64,000 nucleotides of DNA from Coprococcus sp. (GTDB lineage Bacteria > Bacillota > Clostridia > Lachnospirales > Lachnospiraceae): the NCBI GenBank assembly GCA_017935345.1, contig JAGBHU010000016.1, forward strand, positions 186,001 through 250,000, given 5' to 3'. Below the pieces are notes generated by a model that worked only from the letters and a program-made list of their open reading frames with translations, was not told the DNA's origin and made no database searches. Positions 9,224 through 17,931 of this stretch are shown in pieces. Every line of letters begins with the position of its first letter. Position 1 is the first letter of the stretch. Both the position numbers and the translations under genes were made by a program.

Positions 9224-9228
9224 TGTTT

Positions 9229-9927
9229 GTGCTTGGAATTATAGGTGCAATGGATGAAGAAGTTGCCAGATTAAAAGATATGATAGAGGAACTGCAGGTT
9301 ATCGATAGAGCCGGAATGTCTTTTTATCAGGGAAATATATATGGGAAGCAGGTCGTTGTAGTGAAGTGCGGCGTGGGTAAGGTCAATGCAGCCATGTGTG
9401 CACAGGCTATGATAGATACTTTTTCCGTTTCCGCTATTATCAATACAGGTATAGCAGGTTCTCTTGATGCGGAGATTGAAATAGGAGATATTGTGTTTGC
9501 AACCGATACGGTAGAGCATGACATGGATGTGGCGGCTCTCGGTTATGAGCCGGGGATGATACCGGATACAAAACAAAGTATATTTAAAGCAGACAGTAAG
9601 CTGACGGAATATGCAAAGACGGCTGTTGAAAAAGCGGGTATTGATGTCAATGTATTTATGGGAAGAGTTGTAAGCGGAGACCAGTTTATATCAAGTAAAG
9701 AAAAGAAGAACTGGCTTGTCGATACCTTTGGCGGACGCTGTGCTGAGATGGAGGGGGCAGCTATCGGTCATGTTGCTGCTTTAAACGATATTCCTTATTT
9801 AGTGGTAAGAGCGATTTCCGACAAGGCTGATGACAGTGCCGAGATGGATTATCCTACATTTGCAGCTAAGGCAATAGAAAACAGTATTAATATGATGCTG
9901 CAAATCATAAAAGAATACGAGGAGTAG
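9229..9927 (+). CDS. mtnN: 5'-methylthioadenosine/S-adenosylhomocysteine nucleosidase
   Basis: 232 aa if translation begins at GTG 9229, which sits 8 nt from 'ggagg'; the ATG at 9223 overlaps the metA stop but is only 2 nt from that site. Family signatures are 'GIIGAMDEEVARLK' at the N terminus, 'VVVKCGVGKVNAA', 'GRVVSGDQF', 'CAEMEGAAIGHVA' and 'VVRAISDKAD', which contains the catalytic Asp. It hydrolyses SAH and MTA to adenine plus S-ribosylhomocysteine or methylthioribose. S-ribosylhomocysteine is the substrate of LuxS, encoded 7 bp downstream, so metA-mtnN-luxS forms a methionine and methyl-cycle operon. Confidence 0.96.
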   Translation: MLGIIGAMDEEVARLKDMIEELQVIDRAGMSFYQGNIYGKQVVVVKCGVGKVNAAMCAQAMIDTFSVSAIINTGIAGSLDAEIEIGDIVFATDTVEHDMDVAALGYEPGMIPDTKQSIFKADSKLTEYAKTAVEKAGIDVNVFMGRVVSGDQFISSKEKKNWLVDTFGGRCAEMEGAAIGHVAALNDIPYLVVRAISDKADDSAEMDYPTFAAKAIENSINMMLQIIKEYEE

Positions 9928-9934
9928 AAGGAAA

Positions 9935-10417
9935 ATGGAAAAGATAGAAAGCTTTAAAATCAATCATCTGTTACTGAATCCCGGCATCTATGTGTCAAGA
10001 AAGGATAAGGCGGGGGAAGAAGTATTAACGACTTTCGATATCCGTATGACAAAACCGAATTTCGAGCCTGTTATGAACACCGCTGAAATTCATTCCATAG
10101 AACATCTTGGAGCAACATACTTAAGGAATTGTGATGATTGTAAAGATAAAGTTATATATTTCGGCCCGATGGGATGCCGGACCGGATTTTATTTGATACT
10201 TGCCGGTGATTATGAGTCAAAGGATATTGTTGACCTGATGATTTCCATGTTTGAGTATATCAGGCATTATCATGACCCTATTCCGGGGGCGAATCCAAGA
10301 GAGTGTGGAAACTATCAGGATATGAATCTGAATATGGCAAATTATCTGGCAGAGAAATTCCTGAAGGAGGTTCTTTACAATATATCAGAGGAACGATTAA
10401 ATTATCCAAAAGGTTAA
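9935..10417 (+). CDS. luxS: S-ribosylhomocysteine lyase LuxS
   Basis: 160 aa, normal length. The metal site His53-x-x-Glu56-His57 is visible in 'IHSIEHLGATYLRN', with the catalytic Cys81 in 'GPMGCRTGFY' and the third-ligand region in 'RECGNYQDMN'. It splits S-ribosylhomocysteine to homocysteine and DPD, the precursor of autoinducer-2. It directly follows mtnN with 'agaaggaaa' as ribosome site and ends the operon at a terminator. No lsr-type AI-2 uptake gene is nearby, so a detoxification and homocysteine-recycling role is the safe reading. Confidence 0.97.
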   Translation: MEKIESFKINHLLLNPGIYVSRKDKAGEEVLTTFDIRMTKPNFEPVMNTAEIHSIEHLGATYLRNCDDCKDKVIYFGPMGCRTGFYLILAGDYESKDIVDLMISMFEYIRHYHDPIPGANPRECGNYQDMNLNMANYLAEKFLKEVLYNISEERLNYPKG

Positions 10418-10472
10418 AAAACTGAATGAAATTAACGAATATTCGCCAATTTAGCGAGTTATAGCGAATCTG

Positions 10473-10501
10473 TTGACTTAGGGCTTACGCAATTTTATGA
10501 T
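10473..10501 (+). promoter_or_regulatory. Candidate promoter overlapping the luxS terminator
   Basis: TTGACT (10473-10478) and TATGAT (10496-10501) are spaced 17 bp. The spacer contains the left arm of the luxS terminator and the -10 lies in its loop. It would serve the small ORF or adhesin downstream. Confidence 0.4.
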
Positions 10502-10518
10502 ATGCGTAAGCTTTTTTT
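10483..10518 (+). terminator. Intrinsic terminator after luxS
   Basis: gcttacgca (10483-10491) pairs with tgcgtaagc (10503-10511), followed by seven Ts. A second hairpin, attcgc/gcgaat (about 10441-10469), lies just upstream. Confidence 0.9.
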
Positions 10519-10557
10519 ATGCGCATTGAGAAGCTGATTACAAAGTGGAGGTAGAGC

Positions 10558-10719
10558 ATGGACAAAAGATATATGTATGATGATCCTTTTTATGATGAAG
10601 AACCATTTTACAGGGTGGGAATGTCGGCAGATGAATTTAGAAGAGAAAAGAATTATCTGAATGAAAACATTGAGTCATTTGTCAAAGGCGATTATGTTCC
10701 TTTGTGGAAACAGAAATAG
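10558..10719 (+). CDS. Small ORF, 53 aa, unknown
   Basis: ATG at 10558 follows a good site 'agtggaggtagagc', and the frame runs 53 codons to TAG at 10717. The product begins MDKRYMYDDPFYDEEPFY and ends YVPLWKQK. It is acidic and aromatic-rich, with no signal peptide or membrane segment. I know of no family for it. It sits between the luxS terminator and the surface adhesin, on the same strand and probably in the adhesin transcript. The ribosome site and aromatic-rich composition argue that it is translated, but there is no homology evidence. Confidence 0.55.
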   Translation: MDKRYMYDDPFYDEEPFYRVGMSADEFRREKNYLNENIESFVKGDYVPLWKQK

Positions 10720-10800
10720 GGCATGATTCATATTATTGTATCGGCCGGCAATAATAAACATGTTCTTTGCAGATATATAAAGAAAGGGCATGAAGATACA

Positions 10801-13662
10801 ATGAATTTTAATAAGAAATCACAGCAGCTTATGACTGCATTTTTATCAATTATTCTTTTATATGCCGCCATATGTGTCGGCGGCAGATTCAGTGCAAATG
10901 CTGACGGAAATGCAAAACAGAAATCTTATATTGCGACGATGACGGATGCAGACAGTATTTCCGATATGGATGCACCGGAGCTTATGTCAGAGGAAGAAGA
11001 TGCCATATATAATAACGGGCAGGCTTCATATGGCGGTACAACAACCAACCGTTACACAGTCAGGTACAATGGGGCAGCCTATGACGCATGGTGTGGAGAC
11101 CATGATATGGCATGTGTGTTAAATACATCGGATATAACCATTGGTACACTCAATCATCAGACAATCAGAAAAGTATTATATTACAGTTATGTATCGCCTT
11201 ACGGCTGGCAGGGCTTTCGTACCATGTCAGAAAACGAAAAAGCTGTCGTGGTGGCTCTGACATTGAATTACGTGCGGCACGGCGGTATTTTAAGGAGCTG
11301 TTGTAAGGAGTTTTACAGCTATATAACAGGGCAGCCGGATATCGTTTTGGATAGTAATGAAACAGAGCTTTCACTTATCAATGTAGAAACAAAGGAGAAC
11401 TATGGCAACAGTCAGACATTAAAAGGAAATAAAATATATGATGATGCCTCAAGCGGATGTATCAGAAAAAGAACAGAAAGAATAAAACTGGAAGGAAATC
11501 AAGATAATTATATCAGTATGATCATTCCTTCCGGAAGCTGGCTGCATTTGAAGAGAAATGGAGCTGACAGCTATTCAGTAAAAAAATCGGGAGAATATAA
11601 AGTATATGGTGGAGAAATATTTTACTTTAGTTCAGAACCGGAAAAACAGGGCAGTGATAAGCTGGGGAAATTAAAGGGACAGCCCGGTGTGACGGCATAT
11701 ACCGCCGATTCAAAAGCTGCCGGAGACCAGACGTTGATATTTGCGGGGGAAGCATCCGAATCATCGGTTAATATCAGTATCGATTGGAAGGAAACGGAAG
11801 GATATATATGGATGTCAAAAAATCTGGTATATTCTTCAAACAGTTTTCAATTTACGGATACATATCATATTTCATCAATCTATAACTATCATAAAAATAA
11901 CAGCTATAATATGGCAGGGATAACATATGGCATATATGATGAAAACGGAAAAATAAAAGGCAGATTTATTTCTTCTTATAACGGAAGATTTTATCAGGAT
12001 AAGGAGACGGGAAACAGATTGGTATTTCATTCTCCGGAGGAATATCGCGCATATGGTGATGACAAAATTATGCAGCAGTATATGTCGGTACCCTTTGGAA
12101 AATATAAAATAGCAGAGCTTCCGAATCTGTGGGATTGTAATGCCGAAACAAATATAGCGGTTAATACCGGAAAGGCTGTTCAGACATCAGGTTTTTACAA
12201 AAATGAAGCTGAAATGGAAGTAGAGGTGAGTGCCGAACATATAAAAATGACAAGAAGTGTGGCGGCATATGCAAACGGACTTGACAAGCCTGTGACAGGA
12301 AAATTAAAACTGAGAAAATCCGATGCGGTTACAGGTGTTCCTTTGAAACAGGCTGAATATACGCTATATTCGGAGTCCGGTGAGGCAGCAGGGGTTTTCC
12401 TGACCAATGAGGACGGAGTCGGAATCGTGAGCGACACAATATATGAGGGCAAGGGGACGGACACCATATCCGGTATTCCGATAGGAAGATATGACATTCG
12501 GGAAACGAAAGCACCGGAAGGCTATATGCCGGATGCCGTCTGTGCGGAGCTTATTGTTGATTGGGATAAGGTAACTTTGGTGACAGACGGAGAAGAAGCG
12601 GTATCCGATTCATCCATGGAGATTTTGTATGATGCTGTCGATACTGCATCCAGAGGAGATTTTTCGTTTGTCAAAAAGGATGCGGAGACAGGTGATGCCA
12701 TAGCGAATGTAGCATTCAGACTTGAAGATGAAAAAGGACATATGTCCGTTGTCATATACACCGACGAAAACGGTTATTATTCATCCGATGCCGCATATAT
12801 TGCGCATACGAAGGATACAAACAGCGGAAAACCGATGGCTGGTATTTGGTTCACATATCATGGGGAGAAGCCGGTTGACAGTAAGGGTGCACTTCCTGCC
12901 GGAAAATATTATCTCAAGGAGCTTCGATGTGATGCAAACAAAAATCGATATAAGCAGCTTGAAGCCATAGAGATAATCATTCCTGGAGACGATGTAAATA
13001 ATATGATTGCACTTGGGGATATTTATAATGAATCATTACCTAAGCTCAATACGACAGCTAAGGACAGTGTGAGTGGAACGCACAAATCCTCAGCAAGTAA
13101 TAGCAGTATAACAATAATAGATACTGTTTCCATGACAAATCTTGAGATAGGTCATCAATATACCATAGATGGAATCATTATGGACAAGACTGAGGGAACG
13201 CCTCTTATTATTTCGGATATGGAGGTTCAATCATCTGTTACCTTTGAAGCCACAGAAGAAAATATGTCCGTAGATATGAAATTTACATTTTCAAACGATA
13301 ATCTGGAGGGAAAAAGTCTTGTAGTATTTGAGTATTTGTCGGATAAAGAGTATTATCCTGGTGAAACGATAGCAAGCCATGAGGATATCAACGATGAAGG
13401 ACAAACGATTTATATAGATGATGAACCGGATACAGCAGAGGTACCACAAGATATGACAACAGAAGAGCTGACTACGTCCACAGGAACGGATGTGACAACG
13501 GAAGAAACGACTGTATCTGAACCGATAGAGCCGACAACGGATGCATCTGATACTTTTATACCGGATGCACCTTCAACAGGTGACGGGATACCGTTGTTTT
13601 GGATGATTGCTATATTTCTGACAGCTGTTACGGCTGCCATACTCCTTTTGATTTTTAGTTGA
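10801..13662 (+). CDS. Thioester/SpaA/VaFE-repeat surface adhesin (pilin-like)
   Basis: About 953 aa from the ATG at 10801, chosen because it begins a signal peptide ('LMTAFLSIILLYAAICVGG'); an in-frame ATG at 10723 would add 26 residues. After the signal comes a thioester-type domain ('YDAWCGDHD' Cys and 'YGWQGF' Gln), then SpaA/Cna-B-like beta domains ('GKLKLRKSDAVTGVPLKQAEY', 'FSFVKKDAETGDAIANVAF'; each ends near a 'KAPEGY' or 'YYLKEL' box), and a VaFE domain starting 'LPKLNTTAKD'. A Thr/Glu-rich stalk leads to 'APSTGD' and a hydrophobic helix. Thioester and intramolecular ester bonds of these families give covalent host or matrix adhesion and protease resistance. The C terminus 'LLLIFS' lacks the usual basic tail after the sorting signal, and no sortase is in the window. 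Upstream neighbour: the 53-aa ORF. Confidence 0.85.
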   Translation: MNFNKKSQQLMTAFLSIILLYAAICVGGRFSANADGNAKQKSYIATMTDADSISDMDAPELMSEEEDAIYNNGQASYGGTTTNRYTVRYNGAAYDAWCGDHDMACVLNTSDITIGTLNHQTIRKVLYYSYVSPYGWQGFRTMSENEKAVVVALTLNYVRHGGILRSCCKEFYSYITGQPDIVLDSNETELSLINVETKENYGNSQTLKGNKIYDDASSGCIRKRTERIKLEGNQDNYISMIIPSGSWLHLKRNGADSYSVKKSGEYKVYGGEIFYFSSEPEKQGSDKLGKLKGQPGVTAYTADSKAAGDQTLIFAGEASESSVNISIDWKETEGYIWMSKNLVYSSNSFQFTDTYHISSIYNYHKNNSYNMAGITYGIYDENGKIKGRFISSYNGRFYQDKETGNRLVFHSPEEYRAYGDDKIMQQYMSVPFGKYKIAELPNLWDCNAETNIAVNTGKAVQTSGFYKNEAEMEVEVSAEHIKMTRSVAAYANGLDKPVTGKLKLRKSDAVTGVPLKQAEYTLYSESGEAAGVFLTNEDGVGIVSDTIYEGKGTDTISGIPIGRYDIRETKAPEGYMPDAVCAELIVDWDKVTLVTDGEEAVSDSSMEILYDAVDTASRGDFSFVKKDAETGDAIANVAFRLEDEKGHMSVVIYTDENGYYSSDAAYIAHTKDTNSGKPMAGIWFTYHGEKPVDSKGALPAGKYYLKELRCDANKNRYKQLEAIEIIIPGDDVNNMIALGDIYNESLPKLNTTAKDSVSGTHKSSASNSSITIIDTVSMTNLEIGHQYTIDGIIMDKTEGTPLIISDMEVQSSVTFEATEENMSVDMKFTFSNDNLEGKSLVVFEYLSDKEYYPGETIASHEDINDEGQTIYIDDEPDTAEVPQDMTTEELTTSTGTDVTTEETTVSEPIEPTTDASDTFIPDAPSTGDGIPLFWMIAIFLTAVTAAILLLIFS

Positions 13663-13731
13663 CCTTTTGATTTATAAGTGCTACCATATGAAACGAATAA
13701 ATTTATAAAAATACATGAGAGGTGCAAACAA

Positions 13732-14652
13732 ATGAGTAAAGGTTTTGACGATTTATTGGCAAAGGTTTCACAATGTGACAGAAAGACAGTATCAGTCGCA
13801 TGTGCACAGGATGAGCCTATATTGGAAGCTGTTAAAGCTGCTAAGGAAAAAGGCATTGCTGATGCTATATTAGTTGGTGATGAGGCGAAAATCAGAGAAA
13901 TAGCCGCCGGTCTTAATATGGATCTTTCTGACTATGAGATTATTAATGAGCCTGATACGACGGCGGCAGCTCTTAAGGCAGTTGAACTTGTACATAATAA
14001 GAAGGCTGATATGTATATGAAGGGTCTGATAGATACAAAGGGCTTTTTAAAGAGTGTCCTGAACAAGGAAGTTGGTCTTAGAACAGGAAAGCCTTTATCA
14101 CATGTAGGCGTATTTGAGGTTCCGGGTATTGACAGACTGTTATTCCTTACAGATGTTGCATTTATGACATATCCTACACTTGAGGAGAAGAAATCAATTG
14201 TTGAGAATACAGTAGAGGTAGCTCATGCATGTGGAATCTCCAATCCGAAGGTAGCACCGCTTGCAGCAGTAGAGGTGGTAAATCCTAAGATGCCTGCAAC
14301 ACTTGATGCTGCCGAGCTTACGAAGATGAATGAAGCAGGTGAGATTACAGGATGTATTATTGACGGACCTTTATCATTTGACCTTGCTATAGACCCTGAA
14401 GCTGCAAAGCATAAGGGAGCAACAGGAAGAAAGATCGTCGGTGATGCTGACGTGCTTTTATTCCCTGATATTCATGCAGGCAATCTGGTTTATAAGTGCC
14501 TTGTACATACAACAGCATGTAAAAACGGATGTATTATAACAGGTACGGATGCACCGGTTATTCTGACATCAAGGTCAGATACATTTGAAGTAAAGATGAA
14601 TTCCATAGCACTTGCAGCAGTTGTTGCAGAGGCTATGAAGAATACAAAATAA
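13732..14652 (+). CDS. ptb: Phosphate butyryltransferase
   Basis: 306 aa from ATG 13732, which follows 'gagaggtgc'; the ATG at 13678 lacks a site. The PTA_PTB fold is evident from '[19 protein letters not shown]', '[20 protein letters not shown]', '[19 protein letters not shown]' and '[18 protein letters not shown]'. It converts butyryl-CoA and phosphate to butyryl phosphate. buk follows 17 bp later, so the two enzymes form the classic terminal route that makes ATP and butyrate during fermentation. This route, as opposed to butyryl-CoA:acetate CoA-transferase, is known in Clostridium and in some Coprococcus species. Confidence 0.95.
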   Translation: MSKGFDDLLAKVSQCDRKTVSVACAQDEPILEAVKAAKEKGIADAILVGDEAKIREIAAGLNMDLSDYEIINEPDTTAAALKAVELVHNKKADMYMKGLIDTKGFLKSVLNKEVGLRTGKPLSHVGVFEVPGIDRLLFLTDVAFMTYPTLEEKKSIVENTVEVAHACGISNPKVAPLAAVEVVNPKMPATLDAAELTKMNEAGEITGCIIDGPLSFDLAIDPEAAKHKGATGRKIVGDADVLLFPDIHAGNLVYKCLVHTTACKNGCIITGTDAPVILTSRSDTFEVKMNSIALAAVVAEAMKNTK

Positions 14653-14669
14653 TAAAAAGGAGAAACAAT

Positions 14670-15737
14670 ATGTCATATAAGATTCTTGTAATTAATCCTG
14701 GCTCTACATCTACAAAGATAGGTGTATTTGAAGATGAAACATTATTATTTGAAGAAACCCTCAGGCATACAACAGAGGAATTAGCAGGATATAATTTGAT
14801 TGTAGAGCAGAAGGATTTTCGTAAAAAGGTTATTCTCGATATACTTGCTGAGAAAAATTTTGATATCAAGACACTTGACGTATGTGTTGGAAGAGGCGGT
14901 ATGCTTAAGCCGATTCCGGGTGGTACATATCCTGTAAGTGATGAACTGCTTGAAGATTTAAAGATCGGTGTTCAGGGACAGCATGCATCAAATCTTGGTG
15001 GAATATTGGCAAAAGAGATAGGTGATCAGGTAGGTGTTCCTTCTTTTATTGCAGATCCTACAGTTGTTGATGAGCTTATGCCATCTTCAAGATTATCAGG
15101 TATGCCTGATATACCAAGAAGAAGTGTGTTCCATGCGCTTAATCAGAAAGCTGTTGCCAGAAGATATGCCAAAGAAAATGGAAAGAAATATGAGGACCTT
15201 AATCTGATTGTTGTTCATATGGGCGGCGGTGTATCTGTAGGTGCACATTTAAAAGGAAAAGTAGTTGATGTGTATAATGCACTTGACGGTGACGGTGCCT
15301 TTTCACCGGAGAGAGCAGGCGGCGTTCCTACAGGAGATCTTGTAAAGATGTGCTTCTCAGGGGAATATACACAGCAGGAAGTGATGAAGAAGCTTTTAGG
15401 TAATGGTGGATTTAATGCATATATAGGAAGTAACGATGCAAGAGATCTTGAAAAGATGGTAAATGAAGGTGATGAACATGCTAAGCTTGTTCAGGATGCA
15501 TTTTATCAGCAGGTTGCAAAGGATATCGGTGCTATGGCAACCGTACTTCGCGGCGAAGTTGATCAGATTATCTTAACAGGCGGTATTTCATATTCCAAAC
15601 ATACATGTGAGGAACTTGAAAAGAGAGCCGGTTTTATAGCTCCGTTTACAGTATATCCTGGTGAGGATGAATTGCTTGCTCTTGCTCAGGGTGCTATAAG
15701 AGTTATGAATGGCGAAGAAGAGCCAATGAAATATTAA
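14670..15737 (+). CDS. buk: Butyrate kinase
   Basis: 355 aa, typical length, start preceded by 'aaaaaggag'. ASKHA-fold signatures: '[19 protein letters not shown]' (phosphate 1), '[19 protein letters not shown]', '[19 protein letters not shown]' and '[19 protein letters not shown]'. It transfers phosphate from butyryl phosphate to ADP, giving butyrate and ATP. It is cotranscribed with ptb and followed by a spore-protein gene under what appears to be separate control. Confidence 0.96.
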   Translation: MSYKILVINPGSTSTKIGVFEDETLLFEETLRHTTEELAGYNLIVEQKDFRKKVILDILAEKNFDIKTLDVCVGRGGMLKPIPGGTYPVSDELLEDLKIGVQGQHASNLGGILAKEIGDQVGVPSFIADPTVVDELMPSSRLSGMPDIPRRSVFHALNQKAVARRYAKENGKKYEDLNLIVVHMGGGVSVGAHLKGKVVDVYNALDGDGAFSPERAGGVPTGDLVKMCFSGEYTQQEVMKKLLGNGGFNAYIGSNDARDLEKMVNEGDEHAKLVQDAFYQQVAKDIGAMATVLRGEVDQIILTGGISYSKHTCEELEKRAGFIAPFTVYPGEDELLALAQGAIRVMNGEEEPMKY

Positions 15738-15831
15738 AATATTTTTACATAAATTGGTATAATATGATTTTCCGAAATGAACATAATACTAACAAGACAT
15801 AAGTCTTAATAAGTGAATGGAGGAAAATGAT

Positions 15832-16047
15832 ATGTCAAGTTCTAATTCAACAGGAACAAACAAGATGAGTGTTCCAGAGGCAAAGGATGCCATGAATAGA
15901 TTTAAGATGGAAGTTGCCAAGGAAATCGGTGTTAACCTTAAGGAAGGTTACAATGGTGACTTAACATCAGCTCAGACTGGTTCTGTCGGTGGCGAGATGG
16001 TTCGTCAGATGATTAAGAGACAGGAAGAGCAGATGTCAGGTAGATAG
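15832..16047 (+). CDS. Alpha/beta-type small acid-soluble spore protein
   Basis: 71 aa from ATG 15832 ('ggagga' 7 nt upstream); an ATG at 15817 would add five residues. The conserved SASP features are 'MNRFKMEVAKEIGVNL' and the C-terminal 'GSVGGEMVRQMIKRQEEQ', which include the GPR-type cleavage region. These proteins coat DNA in forespores and protect it from UV and heat. A CATAATA at 15782-15788 resembles a sigma-G/F -10 element, though no well-spaced -35 is clear. It implies a sporulating ancestry, consistent with sigG further on. Confidence 0.93.
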   Translation: MSSSNSTGTNKMSVPEAKDAMNRFKMEVAKEIGVNLKEGYNGDLTSAQTGSVGGEMVRQMIKRQEEQMSGR

Positions 16048-16071
16048 AATATCTTGATTGTTCAAATAGAG

Positions 16072-16100
16072 GGTGCTGCATATTGCAGCACCTTCTTTTT
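16072..16100 (+). terminator. Terminator after SASP gene
   Basis: ggtgctgca (16072-16080) pairs with tgcagcacc (16084-16092) with a 3-nt loop, followed by ttcttttt. Confidence 0.9.
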
Positions 16101-16133
16101 GGTTGACATGTTGCAGCCCGGAAATAATACAAA

Positions 16134-16430
16134 GCGTATATTAGTCAGGGTATATCTGCGTGCCGGTGCTTCATTGTATATGTGTATGTTGCATTTGCAG
16201 ATATTTTTAGTGCTTCTTATGATATAACAAATGTGCGTTATATTACTCAAAATCAACTGTTTGAGCATCAAATACTTACATATATCAATAAATTGAAATG
16301 CGAGTTTTGATTTTGAGTAATATGGATTTAGCATATTTGTTATATCATTAGAAACACTTAAATATCGAAACAGCAGTATACACATATACAATGAAGCACC
16401 GGTAGACAGATATACCCTGATTGATATACG
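16134..16430. repeat. ~300-bp imperfect palindrome, MITE-like, no gene
   Basis: The left arm (about 16135-16255) and right arm (about 16303-16430) are inverted copies at roughly 80-85% identity. Near-exact blocks include 'ccggtgcttcattgtatatg' at 16163-16182 against its complement at 16383-16402, 'atgatataacaaat' at 16218-16231, and 'attactcaaaatcaa' near 16242-16256. The centre is about 45 nt. The outermost matching ends are cgtata (16135-16140) and tatacg (16425-16430). No clear target-site duplication is seen. A 146-codon ORF on the minus strand through this region is just a by-product. This explains most of the 558-bp gap between the SASP gene and tig. Confidence 0.85.
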
Positions 16431-16495
16431 GCATGTATTGTAGATGAACCGCAGCGTTGACAGGAAACGGACAGGTATTATACGAGATTTTTTAC

Positions 16496-16525
16496 TAGAC
16501 ATATATAAGTCTGTTATGGTATAAT
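16496..16525 (+). promoter_or_regulatory. Candidate promoter for the tig-clp operon
   Basis: TAGACA (16496-16501), an 18-bp spacer and a perfect TATAAT (16520-16525) preceded by TGG, an extended -10. A small leader hairpin atgcgg/ccgcat follows at about 16536-16554. No CIRCE or CtsR box was recognised. Confidence 0.6.
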
Positions 16526-16605
16526 CGATTGATTGATGCGGGTAGGTACCGCATATTTAAGAGCGATAAAGCATAATGTGCTGATTATAAGGAGGAAATA
16601 GGAAA

Positions 16606-17892
16606 ATGAGTTTAACAGTAGAAAAGCTTGAGCATAGCATGGCAAAGCTTACTATTACAGTACCGGCAGAGGATTTTGAGAAGGCAATTACAGAGGCTTA
16701 TAAGAAACAGAAGGGTAAATTCAGTGTGCCTGGTTTCCGTAAGGGAAAGGTTCCACAGGCATTTATAGAGAAGATGTATGGCCCTGAAGTATTTTATGAA
16801 GAAGCTGCAAATGCATTGATTAACATGAATTATCCTAAGGAAGTGGCAGATAGCGAGCTTGAAATCACATCAAGACCTGTTATTGATGTTGAACAGATTG
16901 AAAAGGGTAAGGATTTCATATTTACTGCTGAAGTGGCTGTTAAACCTGAGGTTACGTTAGGTGCGTATAAGGGCATTGAAGTAGAGAAGATTGATGTTGA
17001 AGTAACTGATGATGAAGTTATGGAAGAAATCTTAAAGGAGCAGAAGAAGAATTCAAGAATGACACCTGTAACAGACAGAGCTGCAAAGCTTGAAGATGAA
17101 GTGACTCTTGATTTTGAAGGATTTGTAGACGGAGTTCCTTTTGATGGTGGAAAGGGCGAGAACTACAAGCTCGTTCTTGGTTCACATTCATTTATTGATA
17201 CATTTGAGGATCAGCTTGTTGGCAAAAATATCGGTGAAGATGTAGAGGTAAATGTTACATTCCCTGAGAATTATCAGGCAGAGGAGCTTGCAGGAAAACC
17301 GGCATTATTCAAGTGTGTTATTAAGGAAATCAAGGAAGCTGATTTACCTGAGCTGAATGATGAATTTGCTGCCGAGGTATCAGATTTTGAGACACTTGAC
17401 GAGTATAAGGAAGATGTAAAACAGACAACGCTTGCAAAGAAGAAAAAAGCTGCCGAGAATGAGAAGGAAATTAAGGTTATTGATAAGATTATCGAAAATG
17501 CAACTATGGATATTGCAGATGCAATGATTAAGGATACACAGGAAAGAATGAGGGATGAATTTGCTCAGTCATTACAGTATCAGGGAATTAACTTTGAACA
17601 GTATCTTCAGATTTGCAATGTAACAGAGGAAGCATTTATGGAGAGAATTAAGCCTGATGCTGAATCAAGGATTAAGTCACGTCTTGTACTTGAAGCGATT
17701 GTTGACGCTGAAAATATTGAGGCTACAGACGAGGAGCTTGATAAAGAATTGGAGAATATGGCAAATCAGTATCAGATGAAGCTTGAGGATGTGAAAGAAT
17801 TTATGGGTGATGCTGAAAAAAACAGCATAAAGAAAGATATAGCTGTAAAGAAAGCCGCTGCATTTGTAGTCGAGAATGCAAAGGAAGTTTAA
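16606..17892 (+). CDS. tig: Trigger factor
   Basis: 428 aa, normal length, strong site 'aaggaggaaatagg'. The N-terminal ribosome-binding domain carries the signature-like 'PGFRKGKVPQAFIEKMYG' (~44-61; usual GFRxGKxP). An FKBP-type PPIase domain follows (~150-245, 'VTLDFEGFVDGVPFDGG'), then the helical C-terminal chaperone arms. It binds nascent chains at the ribosome exit tunnel. It heads the tig-clpP-clpX-lon-ysxC cluster common in Firmicutes and is preceded by a long palindrome rather than a gene. Confidence 0.97.
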   Translation: MSLTVEKLEHSMAKLTITVPAEDFEKAITEAYKKQKGKFSVPGFRKGKVPQAFIEKMYGPEVFYEEAANALINMNYPKEVADSELEITSRPVIDVEQIEKGKDFIFTAEVAVKPEVTLGAYKGIEVEKIDVEVTDDEVMEEILKEQKKNSRMTPVTDRAAKLEDEVTLDFEGFVDGVPFDGGKGENYKLVLGSHSFIDTFEDQLVGKNIGEDVEVNVTFPENYQAEELAGKPALFKCVIKEIKEADLPELNDEFAAEVSDFETLDEYKEDVKQTTLAKKKKAAENEKEIKVIDKIIENATMDIADAMIKDTQERMRDEFAQSLQYQGINFEQYLQICNVTEEAFMERIKPDAESRIKSRLVLEAIVDAENIEATDEELDKELENMANQYQMKLEDVKEFMGDAEKNSIKKDIAVKKAAAFVVENAKEV

Positions 17893-17931
17893 TTTTCTCT
17901 TTATCAGCTTAATATAATGGAGGTATAGTAT

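Noticed and set aside
16062-16502. 146-codon minus-strand ORF upstream of tig
   Set aside because: It lies within the large palindrome and is biased by its arms, so it is a by-product.
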